DNA of 8,630 nt. Origin: Aquificota bacterium (GTDB lineage: Bacteria > Aquificota > Aquificia > Aquificales > Aquificaceae). The position numbers and the translations under genes were made by a program. The notes under the pieces are model-generated. The model saw only the letters and a program-made list of their open reading frames with translations. It ran no database searches and was not told the origin of the DNA. Position 1 is the stretch's first letter, and each line of letters opens with the position of its first letter. The stretch is from assembly GCA_013153455.1 (NCBI GenBank), contig JAADEK010000059.1:1-8630 (forward strand). Reading direction: 5' to 3'. Of this stretch, positions 1 through 6,300 are shown one piece after another.

Positions 1-640
1 AAGCGGGGTGGTCCCCAAAGTCGGTCCACTTCTTTACCTCCTCAAAAAGGGACTCGCTCCTCGTTGTTATGGCGCCTCCCTCACCCATTGGAACGTTCTT
101 TGACGCGTAAAAACTAAAAGCACCCATATCACCCAAAGACCCCACCCTCTTTCCCTTGAAGCTCGCACCGTGAGCCTGGGCGCAGTCCTCAAGCACGTAA
201 AAACCGTATCTCTCCGCGAGAAAGCCTATAGCGTCCATGTCCGCGGGCTGACCGTATAGGTGAACGGGGATTACCACCTTCGGTGAGTAGCGCTTTACCG
301 CGTCCTCAAGCTGGTTCACATCAATCGTGTAGTAGTCGTCAACGTCAACGACAACCGGAACACCGCCCGCGAGCAAAACCGCGTCTATCGTAGCCATAAA
401 GCTCATAGCGGGAACAACGACCCTCTCCCCCCTCCCGACACCGAGAGCCTTAAGACCTATAAAGAGGGCTACCGTCCCGGAACACACCGTCTTACAAAAA
501 GGCACACCGGTGAACCGAGCGAACTCCTCCTCAAAGCGCTCCGTCCAGCCGTCTCTGGTTATGCGTTTACTCTCAAGGATACCAAGAAGGGCGTTTTTCT
601 CCTCCTCGGAAAAATCAAGCGCTACTATAGGAATCTTCAT
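1..640 (-). CDS. DegT/DnrJ/EryC1/StrS-family PLP-dependent aminotransferase, N-terminal 213 residues (3' end outside window)
   Basis: Reading the minus strand from the ATG at 640-638 gives an uninterrupted frame of 213 codons that runs off the left edge. Family members are usually about 370-400 residues and transfer an amino group to a keto-sugar nucleotide, using PLP, during cell-surface or secondary sugar synthesis. Visible motifs in order are the N-terminal IPIVALDF and RITRDGWTERFEEEFA segment, CKTVCSGTVAL (residues 49-59), PAMSFMAT (78-84), VIPVHLYGQPADMD (123-136), LEDCAQAHGA (150-159) and SFYASKNVPMGEGGA (176-190). K181 is the expected Schiff-base lysine and D152 the expected partner of the pyridine nitrogen. 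No Shine-Dalgarno precedes the start, and a TAAAAT box at 655-650 would place the transcript start only a few bases before it. The substrate cannot be told because the C-terminal half and the downstream genes are missing. Confidence 0.9.
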   Translation of the reverse strand, partial: MKIPIVALDFSEEEKNALLGILESKRITRDGWTERFEEEFARFTGVPFCKTVCSGTVALFIGLKALGVGRGERVVVPAMSFMATIDAVLLAGGVPVVVDVDDYYTIDVNQLEDAVKRYSPKVVIPVHLYGQPADMDAIGFLAERYGFYVLEDCAQAHGASFKGKRVGSLGDMGAFSFYASKNVPMGEGGAITTRSESLFEEVKKWTDFGDHPA

Positions 641-684
641 AAAAAAAGCATTTTATGTTAAAAACACAGTTAAAATCATCACTG
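641..684. promoter_or_regulatory. short AT-rich divergent promoter region between the aminotransferase gene and tyrA
   Basis: This 44-bp stretch is the only space available for transcription in both directions. It carries TAAAAT on the plus strand at 671-676 and TAAAAT on the minus strand at 655-650. Each box would start transcription within a few bases of an ATG (685 plus, 640 minus). Neither start has a Shine-Dalgarno, so both mRNAs may be leaderless or nearly so. No good -35 element is visible for either box. If tyrA instead starts at 655, the gap shrinks to 14 bp and the promoters would lie inside the neighbouring genes. Confidence 0.4.
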
Positions 685-1530
685 ATGGAAAGCGTCCTTA
701 TCGTGGGCGTCGGTTTTATGGGAGGCTCGTTTGCCCTCGCGCTCAAGAAGCGCAACTTTCGGGGAAAGATATACGGCTACGACATAAACCCCGAAAGCAT
801 AAAAAAAGCCCTCGGGCTCGGTATCGTAGACGAGGGAACGACGGACATAAACGAGGTAAAAAGATACAACCCCAGCCTCGTTATGCTCTCAAGCCCCGTA
901 AGAACGTTCCCCGACATAGCGAGGAAGCTCTCTTCCCTCCTTCCCTCCGCGACGATAACGGACCAAGGAAGCGTAAAGGGAAAGCTCGTTTACGAGCTTG
1001 AGGATATACTCGGGGGGCGCTACGTCGGTGGACACCCCATAGCGGGGACGGAAAAGTCCGGCGTTGAGCACAGCGTCCCCGACCTGTATGAGGGAAAGAA
1101 GGTAATCCTTACCCCCACGGAAAGGACAGACCCCCGAAGGCTAAAGCTCGTTGAGGAGCTTTGGAAAAAGGTGGGAGGAGTGATTGAGCACATGAGCCCG
1201 GAGCTTCACGATTACGTCTTTGGCGCGGTCTCACACCTCCCGCACGCGGTAGCCTTTGCGCTCGTTGACGTCTTGATACGTATGAGCAAAAAAGGGGTAG
1301 ACCTCTTTCGCTACCCCGGCGGGGGCTTTAAGGACTTTACGCGCATAGCAAAGAGCGACCCCGTTATGTGGAGGGACATCTTCCTCGCAAACAAGGAAAA
1401 CGTCCTTCTCGCCATAGACACATTCACCGAATCACTCTCCCACCTGAGGAAACTCATAGAGGAGGAAAGGGAGGAAGAGCTTACGGACTTCCTGCGTGAA
1501 GTAAAAACAAAACGTATGGAGATAGACTGA
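655..1530 (+). CDS. tyrA: prephenate dehydrogenase (tyrosine biosynthesis)
   Basis: The product oxidatively decarboxylates prephenate to 4-hydroxyphenylpyruvate with NAD(P)+ in the cytosol. The 291-residue frame has a Rossmann dinucleotide loop GVGFMGGS (18-25), TDQGSVKGKL (102-111), GHPIAGTE (126-133), SHLPHAVAFAL (193-203) and DFTRIAKSDPVMWRDIF (227-243). S106, H127, H197 and R230 match the catalytic and binding residues known as Ser126, His147, His217 and Arg250 in Aquifex aeolicus TyrA, a uniform offset of 20. There is no fused chorismate mutase and no C-terminal ACT domain, so this is the monofunctional form. The start is uncertain. The ATG at 655 gives a 10-residue extension, whereas the ATG at 685 starts right before the Rossmann strand and sits about 9 bases after a TAAAAT box. 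Neither has a clear ribosome site. The stop codon overlaps the start of the following exbB-like gene. Confidence 0.95.
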   Translation: MLKTQLKSSLMESVLIVGVGFMGGSFALALKKRNFRGKIYGYDINPESIKKALGLGIVDEGTTDINEVKRYNPSLVMLSSPVRTFPDIARKLSSLLPSATITDQGSVKGKLVYELEDILGGRYVGGHPIAGTEKSGVEHSVPDLYEGKKVILTPTERTDPRRLKLVEELWKKVGGVIEHMSPELHDYVFGAVSHLPHAVAFALVDVLIRMSKKGVDLFRYPGGGFKDFTRIAKSDPVMWRDIFLANKENVLLAIDTFTESLSHLRKLIEEEREEELTDFLREVKTKRMEID

Positions 1531-1979
1531 TGGATGTTCAAAAGCTGAGGCTTTACGTTGACTACGGCATCATAGGCGTCTTGGGTTTTATGAGCTTCGT
1601 CGCGCTCACGGTAGCGGTTGAGCGCCTCCTCTTCATAAGAAGTGTGAAGCCGGAAAGCTACCCCTCGCGCGCCCTCCTTGAGAAGGAACTCACAAAGCGC
1701 CTTTACATCATCGCAACCGTAGCGTCAAACGCCCCGTATGTGGGACTCCTCGGGACCGTCGTCGGTATACTCCTTACCTTCTACACCATGGGTCAGAAGG
1801 GACTCGTTGATACAAAGGAGATAATGGTGGGTCTCGCTCTCGCCCTGAAGGCTACCGCTCTCGGTCTTCTCGTCGCGATACCCGCGACCGTTATGTATAA
1901 CTACATACTCAGGAAGGTAAAGGAGAAACTCCTTGATTACGAAGCGCTCCGCTCCGAGTGCTCCTCAAGCCAGCGGTGA
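1530..1979 (+). CDS. exbB: ExbB/TolQ/MotA-type proton-channel protein, short form, without exbD
   Basis: The 149-residue protein belongs to the MotA/TolQ/ExbB proton-channel family. These inner-membrane proteins work with an ExbD/TolR partner to couple the proton gradient to outer-membrane transport or envelope integrity. Three hydrophobic segments are visible at about residues 9-33, 64-87 and 98-126. The family signature appears as ASNAPYVGLLGTVVGILLTF (65-84) and GLALALKATALGLLVAIPAT (101-120). It is shorter than E. coli ExbB or TolQ (about 230-244 residues), mainly through a reduced cytoplasmic loop (about 36-60). The ATG shares its A with the tyrA TGA stop (TGATG), and GGAG at 1518-1521 lies 8 bases upstream, so translational coupling to tyrA is likely. 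No exbD/tolR follows. The last 43 bases overlap the end of the convergent pseudouridine synthase gene, and the final residues (SECSSSQR) look unconserved. Confidence 0.88.
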   Translation: MDVQKLRLYVDYGIIGVLGFMSFVALTVAVERLLFIRSVKPESYPSRALLEKELTKRLYIIATVASNAPYVGLLGTVVGILLTFYTMGQKGLVDTKEIMVGLALALKATALGLLVAIPATVMYNYILRKVKEKLLDYEALRSECSSSQR

Positions 1980-2905
1980 ACACTCCTGAAGGTTTCTGGC
2001 TCGGGTATCTCAAAAAGCAACTCCTCACCCCTCGTCGGGTGAGTAAAGCCGAGCTTGTAGGCGACGAGCATATTACACTCACCCATAAGCTCAATGAGTT
2101 CCCTCGGGACGCTCGTTTTCTTAAAACCGTAGGTCGTATCCCCGAGAACGGGATGACCTATTGATGAGAAGTGAACCCTTATCTGGTGAGTCCTCCCCGT
2201 GTGTATCTTGACGTCAAGAAGCGTTATCCCGAACCTCTCGTAACGCTTAAGAACCCTGTATTCGGTTATAGCTTCCTTTCCGTCTTCCCTCGCGGAGAAC
2301 CTCTTCCTGTCCACCGGGTGCCTGCCTATGGGCTTGTCTATCACCCCTTTTTCTTCCCTCACGATACCCTTCACGAGAACCTTATAGTGTTTCTCGGTTT
2401 TCCTCTCTTGGAACTGCTTTACGAGCTCCCTGTGGGCTTTGTCGCTCTTTGCGACGACCAAAAGACCCGCGGTTTCTTTGTCAAGCCTGTGAACTATACC
2501 CGGTCTCTCAACACCCCCCACCGACGACAGCTCCCTTATGCGGTGAAGAAGGGCGTTAACGAGCGTCCCGGAGGTGTAGCCCGGTGAGGGGTGAACGACA
2601 AGCCCGCAGGGCTTCACGACGACCGCTATATCCTTGTCCTCGTAAACAACCTCAATGGGGATGTCTTCGGGCTTTATATCAAGCGGTTCGGGTTTCGGAA
2701 CAAGGAGCGTAACGCTTTGCCCCTCCTTCAGTCTGAGGGAAGGCTTTTGAACCCTCTTCCCGTCAACCAGAACGTTCCCCCCCTCTATGAGCTTCTTTAT
2801 ATACGAGCGGGAAAAGTCCGTATAACAAGAAGAAAGAAAGCGGTCAAGCCTCTCCCCTTTCCTGTCCTCCCCTACCTTGAACTCAAGAACCTCCGATACT
2901 TCCAT
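1937..2905 (-). CDS. rluD: RluA/RluD-family 23S rRNA pseudouridine synthase
   Basis: The 322-residue protein has an N-terminal S4 RNA-binding domain at about residues 16-75 (GERLDRFLSS, IKKLIEGGNVLVDGKRV) followed by the RluA-type catalytic domain. The catalytic motif is GIVHRLDKETAGLLVVAK (136-153), with D142 as the nucleophilic aspartate; family members more often have T-S-G where this has T-A-G. GRTHQIRVHFSSIGHPVLGD, further on, is another strong family signature. RluD isomerises uridines in the helix 69 loop of 23S rRNA, while relatives RluA and RluC act elsewhere, so the exact target is inferred from the S4 plus catalytic layout. The ATG lies 20 bases after the encapsulin stop and has no Shine-Dalgarno, which suggests it depends on transcription and ribosomes from upstream. 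Its 3' end overlaps the convergent exbB-like gene. Confidence 0.92.
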   Translation of the reverse strand: MEVSEVLEFKVGEDRKGERLDRFLSSCYTDFSRSYIKKLIEGGNVLVDGKRVQKPSLRLKEGQSVTLLVPKPEPLDIKPEDIPIEVVYEDKDIAVVVKPCGLVVHPSPGYTSGTLVNALLHRIRELSSVGGVERPGIVHRLDKETAGLLVVAKSDKAHRELVKQFQERKTEKHYKVLVKGIVREEKGVIDKPIGRHPVDRKRFSAREDGKEAITEYRVLKRYERFGITLLDVKIHTGRTHQIRVHFSSIGHPVLGDTTYGFKKTSVPRELIELMGECNMLVAYKLGFTHPTRGEELLFEIPEPETFRSVHRWLEEHSERSAS

Positions 2906-2925
2906 AAGATGGAAAGATAAAAAGC

Positions 2926-3768
2926 TCAGCCCGAGAGGACAACGACCGATTCGGGTCTTTTCACCCTCGGGACCACCATCTCCATCACCCTAAAGACGTG
3001 ATTCATATTCGTGCTCTCAACGTATGCAACGCTTATATCAAGCGCGACAAAGAGGTCAAAGTTTGCGGGAGAGGAAGAAACAATCAAGACCTTGTCCTCC
3101 GGCATAACCGGAGTCTGGAGGACGTCCCTCACGAGCTTCTTCACCTGCTCAATCTCAAGCAGACCCGTATTCCCGTGTATACGGTTGAGCAGAAAATAAC
3201 GCTTCGGGTTCATAACAACGTAGTAGTTTGTGTAAAAACCCCTCTCAACGAGCAAAGATATACCCCTTACGATGTCCGAAAAGGCGCTTCCGGCGGAAGA
3301 CCAATCGGAGAGCTTCCCCTCTTGAACCCCCCGCGCGGTCAAAAGACCCTCTATACCGAGCTCACTGTTCCCGAAAAGAACGAGCCTGTCCTCCGCAACG
3401 CAAAGAGCGCTCGTCGCAGCGCTTACCGCGCTCGTGTCAATACCGAGGTTAAAACTCCTCCAGTGCTCAAGGTCTCTCCAAGAGATAACAAAGTCCTTGT
3501 AGATGGTCGGTATGGGAACGTGCCTCCTCTCACCTACCCTCACGGGCTCGCAGGAGCCTTCCCTTCCGGGCTCAACCTCGCAAACACCGGGCTCCGTCCC
3601 CCTCACAACGTCGTATGAAGCCACCTGATGACCCGCTCCCGCGGGACCCCTCAGCGGAACAAATCGCCTACAAACGAGCGCGCTCCTTGCCACCTCAAGA
3701 ACCGCCCTATCAATAGCTTCCCACTCCTCCGCGCTCAGGGGAGCCTCCTCCCTTTGAAGGAAATCCAT
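2926..3768 (-). CDS. family-1 encapsulin shell protein (HK97-fold nanocompartment)
   Basis: Encapsulins (linocin M18/CFP29 family) self-assemble into icosahedral protein shells that load cargo enzymes through short C-terminal peptides. The 280-residue protein starts MDFLQREEAPLSAEEWEAID, close to [20 protein letters not shown] of Thermotoga maritima encapsulin (264 residues). It continues with RRFVPLRGPAGAGHQVASY (34-52), an extended-loop region (about 56-85), KDFVISWRDLEHW (91-103), ALCVAEDRLVLFGNSELGIEGLL (121-143), a probable five-fold pore segment around HGNTGLLEIE (198-207), and an end domain with DLFVALDISVAYVE and a C-terminal RPESVVVLSG. Cysteines lie at 33, 63, 73 and 123; C63 and C73 flank the loop. 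The start is fixed by a perfect Shine-Dalgarno. The gene sits between priA (25 bp upstream) and rluD (20 bp downstream). No ferritin-like, DyP-peroxidase or hemerythrin cargo gene is adjacent, and neither upstream protein ends in an obvious targeting peptide. The cargo is therefore unknown. Confidence 0.92.
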   Translation of the reverse strand: MDFLQREEAPLSAEEWEAIDRAVLEVARSALVCRRFVPLRGPAGAGHQVASYDVVRGTEPGVCEVEPGREGSCEPVRVGERRHVPIPTIYKDFVISWRDLEHWRSFNLGIDTSAVSAATSALCVAEDRLVLFGNSELGIEGLLTARGVQEGKLSDWSSAGSAFSDIVRGISLLVERGFYTNYYVVMNPKRYFLLNRIHGNTGLLEIEQVKKLVRDVLQTPVMPEDKVLIVSSSPANFDLFVALDISVAYVESTNMNHVFRVMEMVVPRVKRPESVVVLSG

Positions 3769-3772
3769 ACCA

Positions 3773-3782
3773 TCACCTCCTT
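3773..3782 (-). promoter_or_regulatory. perfect Shine-Dalgarno of the encapsulin gene
   Basis: On the minus strand the sequence is AAGGAGGTGA, followed by TGGT and then the ATG. All ten bases complement the usual 3' end of bacterial 16S rRNA, with 7 bases from GGAGG to the start codon. The flanking genes in the same cluster (priA with GTG, rluD) have no recognisable site. This suggests independently strong translation of the shell protein. Confidence 0.85.
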
Positions 3783-3793
3783 ACAATTAAAAA

Positions 3794-5803
3794 TTATTTC
3801 CAATCTAAAATAATTTTCACTCCTTTTCTCTTCAGCTCCCTCAAACGCGACATCACCTCACGGGACGGGACGAAACGAACCAAACAAGACCAAACCCCCC
3901 TCCTCTCGTCGTAAACACAAGAAACCCTATCGCTCACCCTCTCCCTTAGCTCCTCGCTTATATCCTCCTCGCTCTCAAGAAGGGCGACCCTGCAAAAAGG
4001 AGGCAAAAACTCCTCCCGTCTCCTCCTTAACTCATCCTCAAGAAGCTCGTAAAGCCTCCCCTCCTCAAGCGCGCGGGAAAAACCCTCGTCAAGGACGGCG
4101 CTCTGAAGAACCACCTCCTTCCTCGTTGAGCGAAGAGCGAGCGCAACAACACCCAAAAAACGCTCCCTCGCGCTGTAGCTCGGCACCGAAAGGAGCGTAT
4201 CCGCGTTCAATATAACCGTGTAATCGTATACCTTTCCCCACCTCGGAACAACGTCAAACTCAAAACCCTCCCCCAAAACACGCTCCACCTCCTCACGCGC
4301 CCTCTCAATACCAAAACCCTCCTCCCTGAGAGCACCACCGCACGAAGGACAAGAAAGCTCAACCGAAGAGTAATGAGAACGCCGAACAGGACAAAAAACC
4401 CTCCCCTTCTCCTTCGTGTAGCGCAAAAAAGCCCCGCACTCGGGACACTCCGCCATAGCATCACAAACCTCACAGTAAAGATAACTGTATCCCCTCTTCA
4501 GAACCACAAAAAGAACACTCCCCTCAACACCCCTCAAAAAATCAACCGTCTCCTTCGCAAGAACACCACCCCTCCTCCTGAATACCCTGAGCCTCGCAAA
4601 CCTCCCCTCCTCCCTCAAAGACAAAACCCCCCTCTTTTTGAGGTAAAAACTCTCAACCGAAGGAAAAGGAGTCCCCAACAAAAAACCCCCTCCGAAAGCC
4701 CTTGAGAGCGAAAAACCGACCCTCCTTATATCAAACCCCCCCCTGATTGAGCGAACGGGACCAAGCTCGTTAAAAACAACAACACTCCCCAAACGCGCGG
4801 GAACAAAGGAAGCCTTAAAACCCCCCACGAAAACAAAACTCCCCTCATAACCGAGAAACCACTTCCTCCTCACATCACCAGCCCGAAGGTCAACAACCCT
4901 GTCCCCCAGACGCTCCGACAAAAAATCAACCAAAAGGGAAGCGTCCTCCGCGGACGGAACCAAAACAAGAACACTCCTTCCCCTCTTCAACTCCCCGAGA
5001 GCCAAACGAACCAACCCCCGTGCGACAAAACCGAACGAACCGCTCACAACCTCCCTCTTACCCAAATCACCCCTTTCCTCAAAAAAAGAAAAAGGACGGA
5101 GCTTCGCTCCGTGTTCCCGAGCGTCCGTCTCTCTCAGGAGTCCCCTCCTTATGAGCTCCCTCACGAGCGAAGGGCGAAAACCGAGAGCCTCAAGCTCGTC
5201 AACACCGACAACACCCAGCTCGCTAACGGTGAGCACGAGCTTGCGCCTCTCTTCGCTCCGAAGGCGCGAAAGCGCATCCCCCAAGCTCACCCCGAGCGAG
5301 ACAAAAACCTCGCGCTCACCCACCCACTCCCTCCTCCTAACGAGCAGTCCCCTCTCAATCAGGAGGCGAACAAGCCGGGAACCGAAGCGCGAGTAAAGCG
5401 TCTCAAGCTTTACCTTCCCCCTCTTCTTCACAAACTCAAAAACACTACGGGAGACCCTATCAAGACCGACGAAGGAGCTTCTCCCCGGGTAGACGAACTC
5501 CTCCTCCCTCTCCTTAAAAACCGAAGGAAGAAGCTCCCAAATAACCCTCCCGAGAGGCTCAAGGTAGTGACGGGAAAGCTCCCGCGCCACCTCCAAGGAA
5601 GGAGGCAAAATCAGGGGATACTCGTCGGGGATGGAAACAAGCTCCGCGTTCGGGGAACCTTCCGCCCTCCCGACAACGATACCGCTCAGACCCTTCCCGC
5701 TTTCCGTCCTCAGCAAAACCCTCAGACCTAAGGGGTTCTTTACCTCGTCGGGAAGTTCTAACCTCTTGGTCCTTCCGCTCGGGAGGGCAACCTTTACGAG
5801 CAC
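3794..5803 (-). CDS. priA: PriA-like primosomal protein with degenerate helicase motifs (probable pseudohelicase)
   Basis: PriA recognises stalled replication forks and reloads the replisome. The 669-residue protein (E. coli PriA is about 730) follows the PriA order: an N-terminal fork-binding domain (about 1-100), a winged-helix-like part (about 115-230), helicase lobe 1 (about 245-385), a zinc-binding insertion (444-488) and lobe 2 plus C-terminal domain. Recognisable landmarks are SVLVLVPSAE (277-286), SFVPARLGSVVVFNE (332-346), GTPFPSVESFY (377-387), KRGYSYLYCEVC (436-447) and EEFLPPFCRVALL (597-609). Walker A GSGKT is replaced by GSFGFVA near 255-261. DEEH is replaced by NELG (345-348). 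The GTQM motif is absent before NAD (533-535), and QVAGRAGR is replaced by VALALRST (553-560). Seven zinc cysteines remain (444, 447, 453, 456, 471, 485, 488); the eighth position is R474. The start is GTG, 11 bp after the upstream stop, with no Shine-Dalgarno. It is full length and unbroken, so it appears maintained rather than decaying. Confidence 0.85.
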   Translation of the reverse strand: MLVKVALPSGRTKRLELPDEVKNPLGLRVLLRTESGKGLSGIVVGRAEGSPNAELVSIPDEYPLILPPSLEVARELSRHYLEPLGRVIWELLPSVFKEREEEFVYPGRSSFVGLDRVSRSVFEFVKKRGKVKLETLYSRFGSRLVRLLIERGLLVRRREWVGEREVFVSLGVSLGDALSRLRSEERRKLVLTVSELGVVGVDELEALGFRPSLVRELIRRGLLRETDAREHGAKLRPFSFFEERGDLGKREVVSGSFGFVARGLVRLALGELKRGRSVLVLVPSAEDASLLVDFLSERLGDRVVDLRAGDVRRKWFLGYEGSFVFVGGFKASFVPARLGSVVVFNELGPVRSIRGGFDIRRVGFSLSRAFGGGFLLGTPFPSVESFYLKKRGVLSLREEGRFARLRVFRRRGGVLAKETVDFLRGVEGSVLFVVLKRGYSYLYCEVCDAMAECPECGAFLRYTKEKGRVFCPVRRSHYSSVELSCPSCGGALREEGFGIERAREEVERVLGEGFEFDVVPRWGKVYDYTVILNADTLLSVPSYSARERFLGVVALALRSTRKEVVLQSAVLDEGFSRALEEGRLYELLEDELRRRREEFLPPFCRVALLESEEDISEELRERVSDRVSCVYDERRGVWSCLVRFVPSREVMSRLRELKRKGVKIILDWK
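5096..5112. repeat. inverted repeat inside priA (7-bp arms, 3-base loop)
   Basis: ACGGAGC and GCTCCGT form perfect 7-bp arms around TTC. It lies within codons of the PriA-like gene near AREHGAKLRP, between the winged-helix-like part and the helicase lobe. No T-run follows on either strand, so it does not look like an intrinsic terminator. It may be a coincidence of GC-rich coding sequence. Confidence 0.5.
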
Positions 5804-5814
5804 AAAGAATTAAT

Positions 5815-6246
5815 TTAGGACTTCATAGCGTCAAGAACCTTCGCATCAAGCTCGGTCATCTTAAGGACGTTACCCGTGTGAGCGAAAGGTATGATACCCG
5901 TAATGGTAGCTCCCGGAAAGAGAGCGTTCTCAACGCTCGTAATCTCAACCTCAAAAACCGAAACAGGAAAAGAAATTCCTTCTATGCGCTCCTTCACTTC
6001 CCTCGCGCTCCCGTAACAACTCAAAGCCCTGTCCGGTGCAAAGACCTGTATGGCTACCTTACCGTTCTTTCTGATATTCTGAGCGGTCTTTGAGTCGGAG
6101 CTGAGAGCAATCCTCAGCGTCCTTTCGTCCGAAGGGTAGACCCACGTTATGAATGTTATGTGAAGGTCATCACCGTCGTGGGTTGATATAACGACCGGGA
6201 AAACGTTTAAGTTCCTCATCAAATCTATCAAATCCTTAGGCAACAT
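5815..6246 (-). CDS. PNPOx-like split-barrel flavin-binding family protein
   Basis: The 143-residue protein resembles the pyridoxamine 5'-phosphate oxidase-like split beta-barrel superfamily, whose members usually bind FMN or a related cofactor as dimers. Supporting segments are FPVVISTHDGDDLHITFITW (16-35), the strand pair RTLRIALSSDSKTAQNIRKN (42-61, where S-x-K-T-x-x-N-I-R is the typical phosphate-contacting helix start) and GKVAIQVFAPD (62-72). No signal peptide or membrane segment is present, so it is probably cytosolic. The substrate is unknown and true PNP oxidase activity is not implied. The ATG has a strong site AAGGAGGA (6259-6252, minus strand), 5 bases upstream. It is the first gene of the probable priA-encapsulin-rluD cluster. 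Its C-terminus (NVLKMTELDAKVLDAMKS) shows no clear encapsulin-targeting peptide. Confidence 0.78.
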   Translation of the reverse strand: MLPKDLIDLMRNLNVFPVVISTHDGDDLHITFITWVYPSDERTLRIALSSDSKTAQNIRKNGKVAIQVFAPDRALSCYGSAREVKERIEGISFPVSVFEVEITSVENALFPGATITGIIPFAHTGNVLKMTELDAKVLDAMKS

Positions 6247-6277
6247 AACCGTCCTCCTTGTAAGATTAATACATAGG

Positions 6278-6283
6278 ATTTTA
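6278..6283 (-). promoter_or_regulatory. possible -10 box for the minus-strand encapsulin cluster
   Basis: TAAAAT on the minus strand lies 32 bases before the ATG at 6246, leaving room for a leader of about 25 bases that includes the Shine-Dalgarno. No convincing -35 hexamer lies 16-18 bases upstream. TATTAA nearer the gene (6272-6267) is an alternative. This is a weak prediction made because the cluster needs a promoter in this divergent gap. Confidence 0.3.
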
Positions 6284-6300
6284 GCGCGGAGCCTTACCGT

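Noticed and set aside
510..1001. Open frame on the plus strand spanning the aminotransferase start and tyrA
   Set aside because: It is a very Lys/Arg/Pro-rich shadow of two well-supported genes in other frames and has no recognisable domain.
1958..2920. Series of plus-strand open frames opposite rluD
   Set aside because: They lie antisense to a pseudouridine synthase with clear catalytic motifs and show no conserved motif or ribosome site.
2998..3618. 206-codon plus-strand frame opposite the encapsulin gene
   Set aside because: Antisense shadow of a well-supported shell protein; composition is irregular and no family is recognised.
5111..5731. 206-codon plus-strand frame opposite the priA-like gene
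   Set aside because: Its sequence is Pro/Lys/Leu-rich low-complexity translation of the complementary strand of an Arg/Leu/Glu-rich gene; no domain.
5815..5870. Encapsulin-targeting peptide at the end of the PNPOx-like protein
   Set aside because: The final residues (VLKMTELDAKVLDAMKS) lack the short Gly/Ser-Leu-rich pattern of known targeting peptides and look like an ordinary helix.
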